The notes: generated by a model from the sequence alone, not told the origin. A stretch of DNA of 64,000 bases from an uncultured Clostridia bacterium (GCA_947624745.1 CANQLR010000001.1:95680-159679), one strand, 5' to 3'; positions 1-9,954 are shown, counted from the stretch's first letter. Made by a program: numbers and translations.

Positions 1-2095
1 TTCGCCAGCCGGGCAGGGTCGAAATGTAGCAGGAGCTGTCCCTCGCGACCGGCCAGCAGAATGTGCCGAGGGTGTCGATGATCTCCGTGTCGCCGTCAAG
101 GAATGTGTTCGGCTTAGTGCCGACCCTGAACTTGCGCGGTACCATTTCCTCTAGGATCGTCCGCGAGACTATCTCCCGCCCGGTTTCTTTTCCGTTCGTG
201 AGGGTGACCAGCGCCGTGACGTTTTCGTATCCGTCCGAGCCCTGTTGCAAAAGTATCTCGCAGTACTGCTCTCTCCGCGATGTCTCCTCGTATTCGGTGG
301 TGCGCTCGATGACCTGCTCATACGCCTCGTAATAGGTCGTGAGGACGTTCAGATACGGCTCGGTGTAGTGATATGTAACGATGTCGCCCCTGTGGACGCC
401 CTCCGCAAGCTCGGGGTTGTCCCGCTCAAATTCCTCGCGGGTGATGCCGAGGCTCTCGCAAATTTCCGAGATAGTATCCCCCCGGACGACGGTGTAATAT
501 GCCTCGACCTCCGTACCGCCGGTGATGAGATCTAAAGCCTCGTCGGGCGGCACAAGCACGTCGCCGATGTATCTGCCCTCGCTGAAATAGATGTCGTCCT
601 CGAAGAAAACGTCCACCGCGTTGACCGTGGAATAGGCGTTCAGCTTTTCGTCGAGCGCCTCGCGTATCTTCTGCATATCCTCCTCGGAATAAACCCCGAA
701 GAGCTCGTCGTTTATGTAGAGCCCATAGGCGTAAACTATCTGCACGTCCCCCTGCTCAATCATCGTCTCGGAGAGGCTGTCGATGTCGTCGACCGTCTGT
801 TTCTCCGACTCCGGCATATTCATCACCGTGACCGAGAATTTCGGGGTGACAAGGATCGGCTTGTCGTTTTCGGTGAAGGTCACCTTGTCCTGAACAAGGC
901 TCATCGCCTCGTTGTATGTCGCCTCGTTTTCGATGGCGCCGATGTCGCTGCCGTTATAGGTCACCGAAATCGCGTACTGTAGCGTCGAGGCGTATCTTAT
1001 CAGCGCGACCAGAAACAGTATGCAGACCGCCGGGGCGATATAGTTGAACCCGAAGCGGATAATTTCGATTATCGCGCCGAAGAATCGCCAGATAGTGCCG
1101 ATAATTGATCCGACCGCGCTGAAAAATCCCTTTTCCTTCGCCTTTGTAAAGCGTATCGCGGCGTTTTCGATTCCTCCCCACGCGTAGGCTATCGGGGTGA
1201 GCAAAAACGCTTTTAAGTCCCACAGAGGCTGGTTGAATTTTCGCTTGAGCCAGCCGAACACCGCGCCGAAGACTTTTTTCAGCACTCCCCCGACGGCGCG
1301 AAAAACAAGCCCCATCGCCCTGCTTAAGACCTCCCACCCGCAGGCGCCTATCCCCCCAAGGAGGCCCGCCGCGCCCTTTGCGGTGTTTTTTCCGGTGGTC
1401 TTGACCGCGTTTTTCGAGGCTATAGCCCCGCGTTTAACGCCGCCTGCGACCCCCTTCGCCATGCCGGCGATAACGCCGCAGACCCCCTCGCCCAGATCGC
1501 TCAGAAACGCCGCCAAGCCCCGAAGCACCGCCTTCGAGCACTTCCCTGCCGCCGCCGCGCCAACAGAAACGGCCGCGACAAAGCTCTCCGCGAAGCTCTT
1601 TTTCGGCTCCTTCGGCTTGTCCTTTTCGGGAGGCGTCCCCTCCCCCGCCGCGCTTTCGGCGAGGTCTGCCGCGCTCTCGCCCTCCTCCGGCACTACTGCC
1701 TCGGGAGCGGTTTTTTCTTGTGCCTCCACTGCCGCAATTTCAACGGCTTCGGACGCGCTTTCGCCCTCCTCCGGCGCTATAGCCTCGGGAGCGGTTTTTT
1801 CTTCGGCTTCCACAGCCGCAATTTCGGCGGCTTCGGGCATGCTCTCGCCCTCCCCCGGCGCTACAGCCTCGGGAGCGGCATTTTCTTCCTTTATATCATC
1901 GACGGGCGCGGCCTTTTCGCCCTTTCCCTTTTTCCGTCTGCGCCCAAACAGCCCCCAAAAAGCCCCTTTCTTGGCGCTTTCGGTGGGCGTTTCGGGAGCC
2001 TTAGGCTCCTCGGACTCCTCGGGCAGAGCCGCGCCGGGCCCCTCGGCGATTTCTTCCTTTGTCTGCGCCTCCTCGGGCGCCGCTGTCAGGTTCAA
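1..2095 (-). CDS. Membrane-anchored LysM + G5 domain protein, probable cell-wall peptidase; C-terminus runs off the window
   Basis: Open minus frame from a TTG start after GGAGGTG to the window edge. Ala/Glu-rich N-terminus, one TM segment (NYIAPAVCILFLVALIRYA), LysM-like YYTVVRGDTISEICESLGI, G5-like segment ending VGTKPNTFLDGDTEIIDTLGTFCWPV. Absent from the ORF track because no stop lies in the window. Confidence 0.8.
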   Translation of the reverse strand, partial: MNLTAAPEEAQTKEEIAEGPGAALPEESEEPKAPETPTESAKKGAFWGLFGRRRKKGKGEKAAPVDDIKEENAAPEAVAPGEGESMPEAAEIAAVEAEEKTAPEAIAPEEGESASEAVEIAAVEAQEKTAPEAVVPEEGESAADLAESAAGEGTPPEKDKPKEPKKSFAESFVAAVSVGAAAAGKCSKAVLRGLAAFLSDLGEGVCGVIAGMAKGVAGGVKRGAIASKNAVKTTGKNTAKGAAGLLGGIGACGWEVLSRAMGLVFRAVGGVLKKVFGAVFGWLKRKFNQPLWDLKAFLLTPIAYAWGGIENAAIRFTKAKEKGFFSAVGSIIGTIWRFFGAIIEIIRFGFNYIAPAVCILFLVALIRYASTLQYAISVTYNGSDIGAIENEATYNEAMSLVQDKVTFTENDKPILVTPKFSVTVMNMPESEKQTVDDIDSLSETMIEQGDVQIVYAYGLYINDELFGVYSEEDMQKIREALDEKLNAYSTVNAVDVFFEDDIYFSEGRYIGDVLVPPDEALDLITGGTEVEAYYTVVRGDTISEICESLGITREEFERDNPELAEGVHRGDIVTYHYTEPYLNVLTTYYEAYEQVIERTTEYEETSRREQYCEILLQQGSDGYENVTALVTLTNGKETGREIVSRTILEEMVPRKFRVGTKPNTFLDGDTEIIDTLGTFCWPVARDSSCYISTLPGWR

Positions 2096-2210
2096 GGTCA
2101 CACCTCCTTCCGCGAAAAGTTACAAAACGGTTACAATTTGTAACCATTATAACACATACTGCATAAAAAATCAACCCCCAAAAGCTGGAAAATGTCCGGG
2201 GGACGTTCCC

Positions 2211-2465
2211 AGCTTAGAAGATAGAGATTAGAGGATAGAAAGTTAGAGTTGCGAGGTGTCGCCTTCGGCGACGGGATCAGAGTGCGAACAGAGCGCGGGG
2301 TCGAAAAATGTCGAAATTTATGGAGGGTGCGACGTTATCAAAGCGCGAACAGAGCGCGGCCGCCGAAAATGTCGAATCTTATGGAGCGGGGCGAAAATTA
2401 AAATGTCTCCAAAGGAGACACCTTAAAAATCTGACTTCTGACTATCTGACCTCTGTCCTCTGTAT
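2211..2465. repeat. Heptad-flanked inverted-repeat element 1, with internal 61-bp tandem duplication
   Basis: Purine heptads 2214-2248, GTCGCC-TTC-GGCGAC 2258-2272, two copies of GCGAACAGAGCGCGG at 61-bp spacing, GTCTCC-AAA-GGAGAC 2405-2419, pyrimidine heptads 2431-2463. Confidence 0.8.
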
Positions 2466-2472
2466 GCTTCCG

Positions 2473-3093
2473 TTATTCTTTATTATACGGAAGCATACCG
2501 GCCACCTCAAACGCCCCGGACTGCTGCCACATCTGCGCGGTCGCAAGGACGGTGAACCCCTCGCCGAAGTCGCAGGCGTACTCGTTCGGCGAATACTTCG
2601 GCAGCCCGAAACAGCCCATGATGTTCATGATTATCCCCCCGTGGGTGACCACCGCCGCGCTCCCGAAGCCGTTTTTCATCATGTCGCCGATGATGAAGTC
2701 GACCCCCTCGTAACAGCGCTTCACGACCGAGCGAAGGCTCTCGCCGCCCGGCGCGGGGTTGTCGAGCCCGCCCTTGAGAAACTGCTTGTAGCGCGGGTCG
2801 GGCGAAAGCTCGGTGAGAAGCCTGCCCTCGAACTCGCCGAAGCTCATCTCGCGAAATTCCGGCACCACCCGGGCGTACCCCTCGGGGTACAAAAACGCCG
2901 CGGTCTCGACGCACTGCCTCATCGGGCTGACGTAGACCTTGTCGGCGGGCGGGTAGACGAACTCGGCGGCCTTTTTGACGAGCTCGCGCCGGCCCTTCGC
3001 CGAGACCCTCGTCTCGGAAATGCCGCAGTACCGCCCCTCCTCGTTGGCCTCGGTGAGCCCGTGGCGGATGAAATGTATGCGATAGGTTATCAT
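2473..3093 (-). CDS. Histidine phosphatase (phosphoglycerate mutase-like) family protein
   Basis: RHG motif at the N-terminus (IHFIRHGLTEANEEGRYCG) and a later VVTHGGII motif. Confidence 0.9.
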   Translation of the reverse strand: MITYRIHFIRHGLTEANEEGRYCGISETRVSAKGRRELVKKAAEFVYPPADKVYVSPMRQCVETAAFLYPEGYARVVPEFREMSFGEFEGRLLTELSPDPRYKQFLKGGLDNPAPGGESLRSVVKRCYEGVDFIIGDMMKNGFGSAAVVTHGGIIMNIMGCFGLPKYSPNEYACDFGEGFTVLATAQMWQQSGAFEVAGMLPYNKE

Positions 3094-3163
3094 TTTAAGC
3101 TCCTTTTAAGGTGATACCCTATTTTAGCATATTTGCCCGCAAAATGCAATAGCCGCGAGTAGA

Positions 3164-3309
3164 ATGCAGATGTCAGACCGTCAGAGGTCAGAGTTAAGCG
3201 GTGTCGCCTTTCGGCGACGGATCAAAGCGGGTCAATGCAGGGGGGAGAAATGCCTCCAGCGAGCCGGTCGAGAGCGTTCTATCCTCTATCTTCTATCTTC
3301 TAACATCTA
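3164..3309. repeat. Heptad-flanked inverted-repeat element 2
   Basis: Purine heptads 3164-3194, GTCGCC-TTTC-GGCGAC 3203-3218, pyrimidine heptads 3278-3309. Confidence 0.8.
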
Positions 3310-3479
3310 AACGGCGGAAGCCGGTTCCTGCACCCGTCCCTCTCGAAGCCGCATTCGCCCTTGTTGAGGCATTCTATCCGCCGCTCCTCCGAGGCCGGCA
3401 CCGAAACGACGATGACGTTCCTCCCGAGGTGAGTGCAGTAGCGCACGTCGGTGATCTTTAAGTCTTTTAATGTTTTCAT
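3300..3479 (-). CDS. Small cysteine-containing protein (59 aa), unknown function
   Basis: MKTLKDLKITDVRYCTHLGRNVIVVSVPASEERRIECLNKGECGFERDGCRNRLPPFRC; GGGAGG upstream of ATG; below the ORF-track length cutoff. Confidence 0.6.
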   Translation of the reverse strand: MKTLKDLKITDVRYCTHLGRNVIVVSVPASEERRIECLNKGECGFERDGCRNRLPPFRC

Positions 3480-3535
3480 GAAGATCCCTCCCGAAGTTAA
3501 GATAGGAAATTATATGCAGGAGGGGCAAGGACGAA

Positions 3536-5437
3536 TTACGGGAGCATATCGTCAGAGTCCCCCTCCCCCTCATAATACCTCGCCTGCGCGTCCCAAAGCT
3601 CTTTATACCTTCCCTCCGCCGCTATGAGGCCGGCGTGGGTGCCGCGCTCGATAATTCCGCCGTCCTCAAAGACGAGTATCTCCTTGCAAAAGCGGCAGCT
3701 CGAAAGCCGGTGGCTTATATATATCGCCGTGCGGTCGCCGACTATCTCGTCGAATTCCCTGTAAATATCTGCCTCCGCGAGGGGGTCCAAGGACGCCGTC
3801 GGCTCGTCTAAAACGATGAACGGCGAGTTTTTATAGAGAGAGCGCGCGATCGCGACCTTCTGCTTCTCGCCTCCCGAAAGAACTATGCCGTCCTCGTCGA
3901 AATCCTTGCCGAGCCATGTTTCAAGCCCGTCCGGGAGCTCGCCGAGCCTCTCGCCGAAGCCCGCGTCGACAAGGCACTTCTCCGCCCGCTCCCCGTCGAC
4001 GTCGCAGGAGCCCGCGACGTTCTGCCCGAGCTTGTGCGCCATCAGCCAATAGTCCTGAAAGACCACCGAGAAGATCGCCATATACTCGTCGTAGCGGTAC
4101 TTTTTTATGTTCACGCCGTTGAGGAGGATCTCCCCCTCCTGCGGGTCGTAAAGGCGGCAGAGAAGCTTTATGAATGTCGATTTTCCCGAGCCGTTCTCGC
4201 CGACGACCGCAAGCTTCGTCCCGACGTTAAAGCTCACCGAAACGTGCCGCAGCGCCCATCTGTCCGAGTTCGGGTATTTAAAGCTCACGTCGCGGAATTC
4301 GACGTTGTAGTTTCTGTCGCTTCGCTTTTCGGTCGTGAGGGTGCCCCGATACATCTTGTTCGGGATGTCTAAAAATTCAAAGATGTCCTTCAAAAACTTC
4401 GCGTTTACGCGGAAGACCTCAAGCACGAGGATCACGTTCATGACCCCCGTGACGAATTTCGTGACCGCGCCGACGTACTGCGTGACCTCGCCGAGGCCGA
4501 ACGCCCCGCCGAGCGCCTTCAGGCACACAAACATGTATATCACGCACATCAGAAGCTTTTCGCCCAACTCCGCACCGACGCTCATAAGCCCGCCGAGGCC
4601 CTTGTTGTGTCTGTCGAAGACTCCGCCCGTGAACCACGGGCCCGAGTCCTTGAGCCAGCGGTAGTGCTTTAAAAATCCCTCGCTTTGGTTATACATTCTG
4701 TAATCGACCATCGAATCGGGGTCGCTGTTTATAAATCCGAAGTGCCCGAAAAGCCTGTTCCCGAGCCTCGCCTTGTCGGCAAGCGACGCGTTCATGTCAT
4801 GTTTTTTGCTTTGAAGCGCCGGGGATATCGACGCGCAGGCAAACATCAGTGCCACCGAACCAAACGCTGCGAGCGGGCTGTTCAGAAACGCGTAGGGGCT
4901 TCCCTCGGGGACCTTGTTTATTATCAGCCCCGCCGTCATCGCGACCGCGCCGACAACGTTGAAAACGTTCGACAAAAGGGCCTCAAAGTTCGCCTGTAAT
5001 ATCGAAAACCCCCAGCCCTGCCAGTTTCGGTTCTGCGATATCTGATCCCGAAGGTCTCTCACCCGCTGGTCCTCGACGTCGCTGTAGTCCATCGACATGA
5101 GCTTTTCGTCCTCGATCCGGCTCAGGTTGTGCCAGAAGTTCGCGGTCTTGACCTCGTAGGCGTGATACATCACCCCGTTTATGATCGCGAACACCGCCGT
5201 CGAGATTATCTGAAACGCCGCCCAGAATATGAGGGCCTCCGGCCGTCTCTCCCCCGCGAGTTCTCCTATGAGCCTTGCCGTCACGAAAAGCGAGGCGTAG
5301 GAAAACACCGTCCCCAGAAGCGCCTTAATCGTGACGTAGGGGAACATCAGCCTGTTTTTCGAGCTTAAGAGCTTCACCGCCCGAACGTTTATCCGAAACG
5401 CCTCTTTCCAAGGCATCTTGTCCGATTTATTCGCCAT
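3536..5437 (-). CDS. ABC transporter, fused permease/ATP-binding protein (exporter type)
   Basis: Walker A GENGSGKST, signature LSGGEKQK, Walker B FIVLDEPTASLDP, N-terminal TM domain. Confidence 0.95.
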   Translation of the reverse strand: MANKSDKMPWKEAFRINVRAVKLLSSKNRLMFPYVTIKALLGTVFSYASLFVTARLIGELAGERRPEALIFWAAFQIISTAVFAIINGVMYHAYEVKTANFWHNLSRIEDEKLMSMDYSDVEDQRVRDLRDQISQNRNWQGWGFSILQANFEALLSNVFNVVGAVAMTAGLIINKVPEGSPYAFLNSPLAAFGSVALMFACASISPALQSKKHDMNASLADKARLGNRLFGHFGFINSDPDSMVDYRMYNQSEGFLKHYRWLKDSGPWFTGGVFDRHNKGLGGLMSVGAELGEKLLMCVIYMFVCLKALGGAFGLGEVTQYVGAVTKFVTGVMNVILVLEVFRVNAKFLKDIFEFLDIPNKMYRGTLTTEKRSDRNYNVEFRDVSFKYPNSDRWALRHVSVSFNVGTKLAVVGENGSGKSTFIKLLCRLYDPQEGEILLNGVNIKKYRYDEYMAIFSVVFQDYWLMAHKLGQNVAGSCDVDGERAEKCLVDAGFGERLGELPDGLETWLGKDFDEDGIVLSGGEKQKVAIARSLYKNSPFIVLDEPTASLDPLAEADIYREFDEIVGDRTAIYISHRLSSCRFCKEILVFEDGGIIERGTHAGLIAAEGRYKELWDAQARYYEGEGDSDDMLP

Positions 5438-7288
5438 TTAAACCGCCTCCTCCTTGTTAAAGTCCTTCTGATAATACCGAGCCTGTATCCTGAAAAGCTC
5501 CGCATACTCTCCGCCGCGTTTCAGAAGCGTCTCGTGGGTGCCCTCCTCGGCGATTTTTCCGTCCTTAAGATAGAGTATCCTGTCGCAGAACTGGGTCGAG
5601 GCCAGCCTGTGCGATATAAAGAGCGATGTCTTCCCCTCGGCCATCGAGTTGTATTTTTCATACATATCCCGCTCGGCCAAAGGGTCCAAGGCCGCCGTCG
5701 GCTCGTCCAAAACAAGCACCGCGCCGTTTTTATAGAGCGCCCTCGCAAGCATGAGCCTCTGGGTCTGTCCGCCCGAGAGCACCACGCCGTCAAGGTATAC
5801 CTCCCTCCCAAGGTGGGTGTTTATCCCGTTCGGAAGATCATTTACCGCCTTAGTCAGCCCGGCTTTTTCGATGCAGTCCCGAACCCGCGGCAGGTCGATA
5901 TCCGTTGCCGACTGCGCGACCGTCTCGGCGACGGTTATGTCGTACATATTAAAGTGCTGGAAAACCGCGGAAAAGAGCTTATAATACTCCGTCCTGTCGA
6001 ATTTTCTGATGTCGACCCCGTTTAAGAGCACCCTGCCCTCGTCGGGGTCCAAAAGCCCGGTCACAAGCTTTATGAGCGTGGTCTTTCCCGCTCCGTTAAG
6101 GCCGACTATCGCGACCTTCTCGCCCCGCTTTATCGTAAGATCCATGCCGTCGATTATCTTCCTGTCCGACTCGGGGTATGTATAGCTCACGTTTTCGAGC
6201 TTTATTTCATAGGTAAAGTCCTCGGGGATATCCTCGCCCTCCCCGAAGTTATACGGCTCGGGGTAGTTAAGGTATTCAAGCATCGAGGAGAAGTCGACGC
6301 ACTTGTTTTTAAGGTCCAAAAGGTTGTTTAAAATGCCGCTGAACTGCGCGTTGAAGGAATTTACCGCCGAGAAATAGAGCATAAACTCCGCCGCGCTCAT
6401 TCCGCCGTCTATGCACATTTTAAGGAGAATGAAGATCGCCGCCCCGCCCCTAAGAAGCTCTATCGCGGCGCTCGAAAACGTCCCGATGAGATAGAAGCGG
6501 TGCTCCCGTCTGGCGTATGCCTCCTTTGCGGCGAGCGCCTTGTCGGTAAGCCGGTTTATCCAGCTCGCGAGGCCGAAAAGCCGTATATCCTTCGCGACCG
6601 AGAGGTTCCCCGGCAGCCCCGCAAGATACCACGCCTGCCGGTCGATGTGTGAAAGCTCCTCGCGGTGGCGATAGTTATACTTGTAAACATAGCTCGAAAT
6701 GGCAAAATCGGCGACGCTCAGAACGGCCGTTATCCCGAAAACGAGCGGGTGGATATAGGTGAGCATCGAGGTGAAGAAGCCGAACATGACTATGTTCACG
6801 CCGAGGTTCTGGAGCGTGTTCCACGTCCCCTCGGCCGAGGCGCTGTTGCTGTTGCAAGCGTAGCCCGCGCGCTCGCCCGCCCGCAAAAATTTGTTGTCGA
6901 GGCAGTGGCAGTAGGAGGTCTCGGCGGTCTTGCCCGCGATCTCGTCCATTATCCGCGAGCGCAGCTCGATCTGATAGGCGGATTTTGCGCCCGATCCGCC
7001 CACGCCGTTTCCGATATAGCTTATGAGCGCGTCGGAGATAAAGCACCCGCCGATCAGAAACAGCGCGGTCAGGATAAGCTCCTGCGCGGGGCTGTGATTT
7101 TCAAGACGAGAGAGTATCATCGGGGACATATAGAACCCGAAAATCGCGCTTGAAACGTTTAGAAGTATCTGGAAAAACAGCAGGACTATGGTCTCGGGCC
7201 GGTATTTAGCCGCCCGCGAGAAGAAATATCTCAGGCATTTGAGCATACCGTACTGCGGCTTTTCGCGTTCCTTTTTTTCCTTTGACAT
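5438..7288 (-). CDS. ABC transporter, fused permease/ATP-binding protein, likely partner of the adjacent gene
   Basis: GLNGAGKTT, LSGGQTQR, VLVLDEPTAALDP; directly abuts the 3536-5437 gene. Confidence 0.95.
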   Translation of the reverse strand: MSKEKKEREKPQYGMLKCLRYFFSRAAKYRPETIVLLFFQILLNVSSAIFGFYMSPMILSRLENHSPAQELILTALFLIGGCFISDALISYIGNGVGGSGAKSAYQIELRSRIMDEIAGKTAETSYCHCLDNKFLRAGERAGYACNSNSASAEGTWNTLQNLGVNIVMFGFFTSMLTYIHPLVFGITAVLSVADFAISSYVYKYNYRHREELSHIDRQAWYLAGLPGNLSVAKDIRLFGLASWINRLTDKALAAKEAYARREHRFYLIGTFSSAAIELLRGGAAIFILLKMCIDGGMSAAEFMLYFSAVNSFNAQFSGILNNLLDLKNKCVDFSSMLEYLNYPEPYNFGEGEDIPEDFTYEIKLENVSYTYPESDRKIIDGMDLTIKRGEKVAIVGLNGAGKTTLIKLVTGLLDPDEGRVLLNGVDIRKFDRTEYYKLFSAVFQHFNMYDITVAETVAQSATDIDLPRVRDCIEKAGLTKAVNDLPNGINTHLGREVYLDGVVLSGGQTQRLMLARALYKNGAVLVLDEPTAALDPLAERDMYEKYNSMAEGKTSLFISHRLASTQFCDRILYLKDGKIAEEGTHETLLKRGGEYAELFRIQARYYQKDFNKEEAV

Positions 7289-7392
7289 ATATTTATCACT
7301 CCTTTTTGCGATAGCTTAAGCATATCACAAAAGCCCCCGAAAATGTAATTCCGGGGACGAAATGTATTCTACAGGTGATGAATTGCATAAAG

Positions 7393-8082
7393 CTACTCTG
7401 TTTTTCCGATTTTCTCCTGACCGCTCTCCGCCAGCGGAAGGAGAACCTCGGTAGTAAACGCGCCCTCCTCCGAATTTCGGGAGATATATCCCCCGAGGCG
7501 CTTTACCACGTCGTCTATCCGCCCGAGGCCGAGGCCGTGCTCGCCGCCCTTGGTGCTCTTAAACAGGTTCCCGACCTTTTTGAGCTTCCCGCCGGAGGTG
7601 AAATTCAAAAACGAGATGTAGAGCTGATTCCCCTTGAGGTCGATGTAAACGCGTATCACCCGGCGCTCCTCGGGCAGGCTCTCGCTCGCCTCTATCGCGT
7701 TGTCAAAGAGGTTCCCGAGTATCGTGCAGAAATCCACCGCCGAGACCGCGAGCAGCACCGGTATGTGCGCGTCGATGTCGACCCTGATTTTTCGGTCGTT
7801 CGCGAGCGCGATCTTGGAATTGATGATGGCGTCGGTCATGGGGTTCCCGGTCTTTATCACCGTGTCGACGGTGTAAAGGTCGGTCTCGAGCTCGTCAAGG
7901 TACTTGGCGATGGCCTCAAGGTCGCCCCTGTCGGCGTAGGATTTCAGGACCTGAATGTGGTTTCGGTAGTCGTGCCGCCAGCCCCGCATCTTGCGGTACA
8001 TGTTGTCGACCTCCAAAAAGTGCGTCTTCAGAAGCTCCTGCTGATAGGCTTCTATCCGCCTGTTTGCGCGTTTTCCGAGCAT
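7393..8082 (-). CDS. GHKL-domain sensor histidine kinase without obvious TM segments
   Basis: H-box region RGWRHDYRNHIQ, N-box LGNLFDNAIEAS, G-box GGEHGLGLGRIDDVV. Confidence 0.88.
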   Translation of the reverse strand: MLGKRANRRIEAYQQELLKTHFLEVDNMYRKMRGWRHDYRNHIQVLKSYADRGDLEAIAKYLDELETDLYTVDTVIKTGNPMTDAIINSKIALANDRKIRVDIDAHIPVLLAVSAVDFCTILGNLFDNAIEASESLPEERRVIRVYIDLKGNQLYISFLNFTSGGKLKKVGNLFKSTKGGEHGLGLGRIDDVVKRLGGYISRNSEEGAFTTEVLLPLAESGQEKIGKTE

Positions 8083-8088
8083 ATTTTT

Positions 8089-8799
8089 CTATCCTTTCAT
8101 CGCGATTATCGCGCGGTTGACCTTTTCATAGCCGCCCCTCGGCAGGGGGACGGTTCCTCCGCCCTTGAGAAAAATTTCGGAGCGGGTCACCCGAACGATA
8201 TACCGAAGATTGACTATATACGAACGCCCGACCCGCAGAAATCTGCCGTCAAGGTCACGCTCGATGTCCTTAAGCGGCATTTTGAGGGTATAGTCCCTCT
8301 CGGCGTGGACGGTGACGTAATTTTTGATCACCTCAATGAATTTTATGTCGCAGATCGGCACGAGGGCGGTCTCGTCGGGAGTCTCCAAAACGAGCTTTTT
8401 GCCGTCGTCGGCGATCCTCTCGACTGCGCGCGACAGCACCGAAAAGAGCTTTTCGCGCTCGACCGGCTTTAAAAGGTAGTGAAGCGCCGCGACGTCGTAG
8501 CCCTCGGCGATGTAGTCGGAGTAGGCGGTGATGAAGATTATTTGCAGAAGCCGGTTGCCGTCCTGCCGCAGCCTTTTCGCGAGATCTACCCCCGAAAGCC
8601 CCGGCATTTCGATGTCAAGAAGCAGTATGTCGGGCGGCTCCTCGGCATATGAAAACAAAAGCGCCTCGGCCGACGGATATTCCCGAACGCGCACGCCGTC
8701 CGGCGCCCCCGCCCCCGGCAGCGCCGACCATTCCGAAACGAGCTGCCCGAGAAACGCACGCTCCTGCGCACTGTCGTCGCAAAGGGAGATGTTGAGCAT
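8089..8799 (-). CDS. LytTR-family response regulator
   Basis: Receiver domain LLLDIEMPGLSGVDLA plus LytTR domain (FLRVGRSYIVNLRYI); start taken at MLNISLCDD after AAAGGAGG. Confidence 0.9.
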   Translation of the reverse strand: MLNISLCDDSAQERAFLGQLVSEWSALPGAGAPDGVRVREYPSAEALLFSYAEEPPDILLLDIEMPGLSGVDLAKRLRQDGNRLLQIIFITAYSDYIAEGYDVAALHYLLKPVEREKLFSVLSRAVERIADDGKKLVLETPDETALVPICDIKFIEVIKNYVTVHAERDYTLKMPLKDIERDLDGRFLRVGRSYIVNLRYIVRVTRSEIFLKGGGTVPLPRGGYEKVNRAIIAMKG

Positions 8800-8852
8800 A
8801 GTAAGCCCTCCTTTGGGGATATTATAGCACAAAGTTGCGAGGAGGGCAAGCG

Positions 8853-8883
8853 GTTAGAGAATAGAAAATAGAGGATAGAAGAT
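8853..8883 (+). repeat. Heptad polypurine tract
   Basis: GTTAGAG AATAGAA AATAGAG GATAGAA GATG. Confidence 0.75.
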
Positions 8884-8973
8884 GAACCTGTACGCCGGCG
8901 TGAAAGAAAGCGAAAAAGGGTCGTTGGGATTTCCGAAAAAGGTGGAGGGGTCAAATGCAAGCCGGGTTTGTTT

Positions 8974-9107
8974 CTGCTCGACTGCCCTCGGCAAACAAAG
9001 CGTTAAAACTTCCTTTTCGCCTTTCCTCGGCAAAAACGACCGCCTCGGTCGGCTCAAAGAGTTTTAATCGCGTTGTTAAACGATCGCCTCGTTTGTCTTG
9101 CAGGCAA
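8974..9107 (+). repeat. Left arm of a long imperfect inverted repeat around R1 copy A
   Basis: GCTCGACTGCCCTCGGCAAACAAAGCGTTAAAAC...GAGTTTTAATCGCGTTGTTAAACGATCGCCTCGTTTGTCTTGC. Confidence 0.88.
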
Positions 9108-9189
9108 AATCCCGCGTGCAGAGGGCAGAGCCTTTGGTCGCCCGTCGAAACGGGTGAAAGTCCATAAGCGAAAGCTGGCGCAGGAGGGG

Positions 9190-9900
9190 GTGTCCCCGGG
9201 CGAAGCCCCGAGGCGGCAGTGGAGCTGCCGCCGTGCCCGACCCGCAAGCGGGTCGGGCGTGTGTGCACGGAGTGCGCACACGGGGCTTCGCGTGTGCGCG
9301 CATACAAAGTGCCCTCCCGTCGGGAGGGGGCAAACGCGGGGTTGAGATCTGCTCAAAGGGCGGAGGGGGTGGGGCTGAAGATAGTATGAGCGAGCTTGCG
9401 AGCGAATACCTTATAGCGCCTTGCCCGGGGTCTGCTCACCTTTACGGCGTTCCCTTAAAGTCCGACGAGCTTCCCCCTCCCCACCGGGGAGGGGCAGGGG
9501 TGGGGGCTTAAGATAGCATGAGCGCGAGCGAATACCTTTTGCCGGCAAGGTGGGGCAAAAGCGAAATTCAGCAAGGCGCAGGGAGCAGGGGCGAAGCCCT
9601 AATCGCGCCCTCGGCGCGATTCCCGCCGCAGCAGTAATTACAAGGCTTTGCAAATTGTCGAATTCCTGCCATTTAAAAAGACTGCACTAACCTCTCCAAC
9701 GGCGGACAAAGCCCATTTTATGGGCTTTGGGGCTTCGCCCCGGTCAGTGCCTCTCCTAAGGCTTGGCAATAACTCCCGCTTTCCTGCCTCTACTTGCCTG
9801 GGTAGACCTGCATTTACTGCGTTAAGGGCACAAAGCTCTGACCCCGCGCGGTCTTTACTGCGGCAGCTCGTCGTCGCGTACTACGTATCGTTTGCGGCGG
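9190..9900 (-). repeat. Repeat family R1, copy A
   Basis: Contains, in reverse order, AAAGCCCATnnnATGGGCTTT, the variable palindrome, AGCGAATACCTT and the hairpin block. Confidence 0.85.
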
Positions 9901-9954
9901 CATTTTAAAAGCTGAAGTATGCGCCGCTCATTCACTCCGCCGACAGAAGCGATT

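Noticed and set aside
3300-3479. 59-aa Cys protein as a RiPP precursor
   Set aside because: No radical SAM, lanthipeptide or peptidase-containing ABC gene nearby, and no clear leader/core division. Kept as a small protein of unknown function.
7393-8082. Histidine kinase as a truncated pseudogene because it lacks TM segments
   Set aside because: N-terminal coiled region, phosphoacceptor region and GHKL boxes are intact, and it follows the response regulator closely; soluble GHKL kinases are plausible.
8882-9908. ORFs inside the repeat regions (also 13600-15015, 17452-17940, 22839-23208, 33556-33964, 60945-61766)
   Set aside because: They read through palindromes in several frames on both strands at once and change frame between repeat copies. 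Conservation is at the DNA level, not of any protein.
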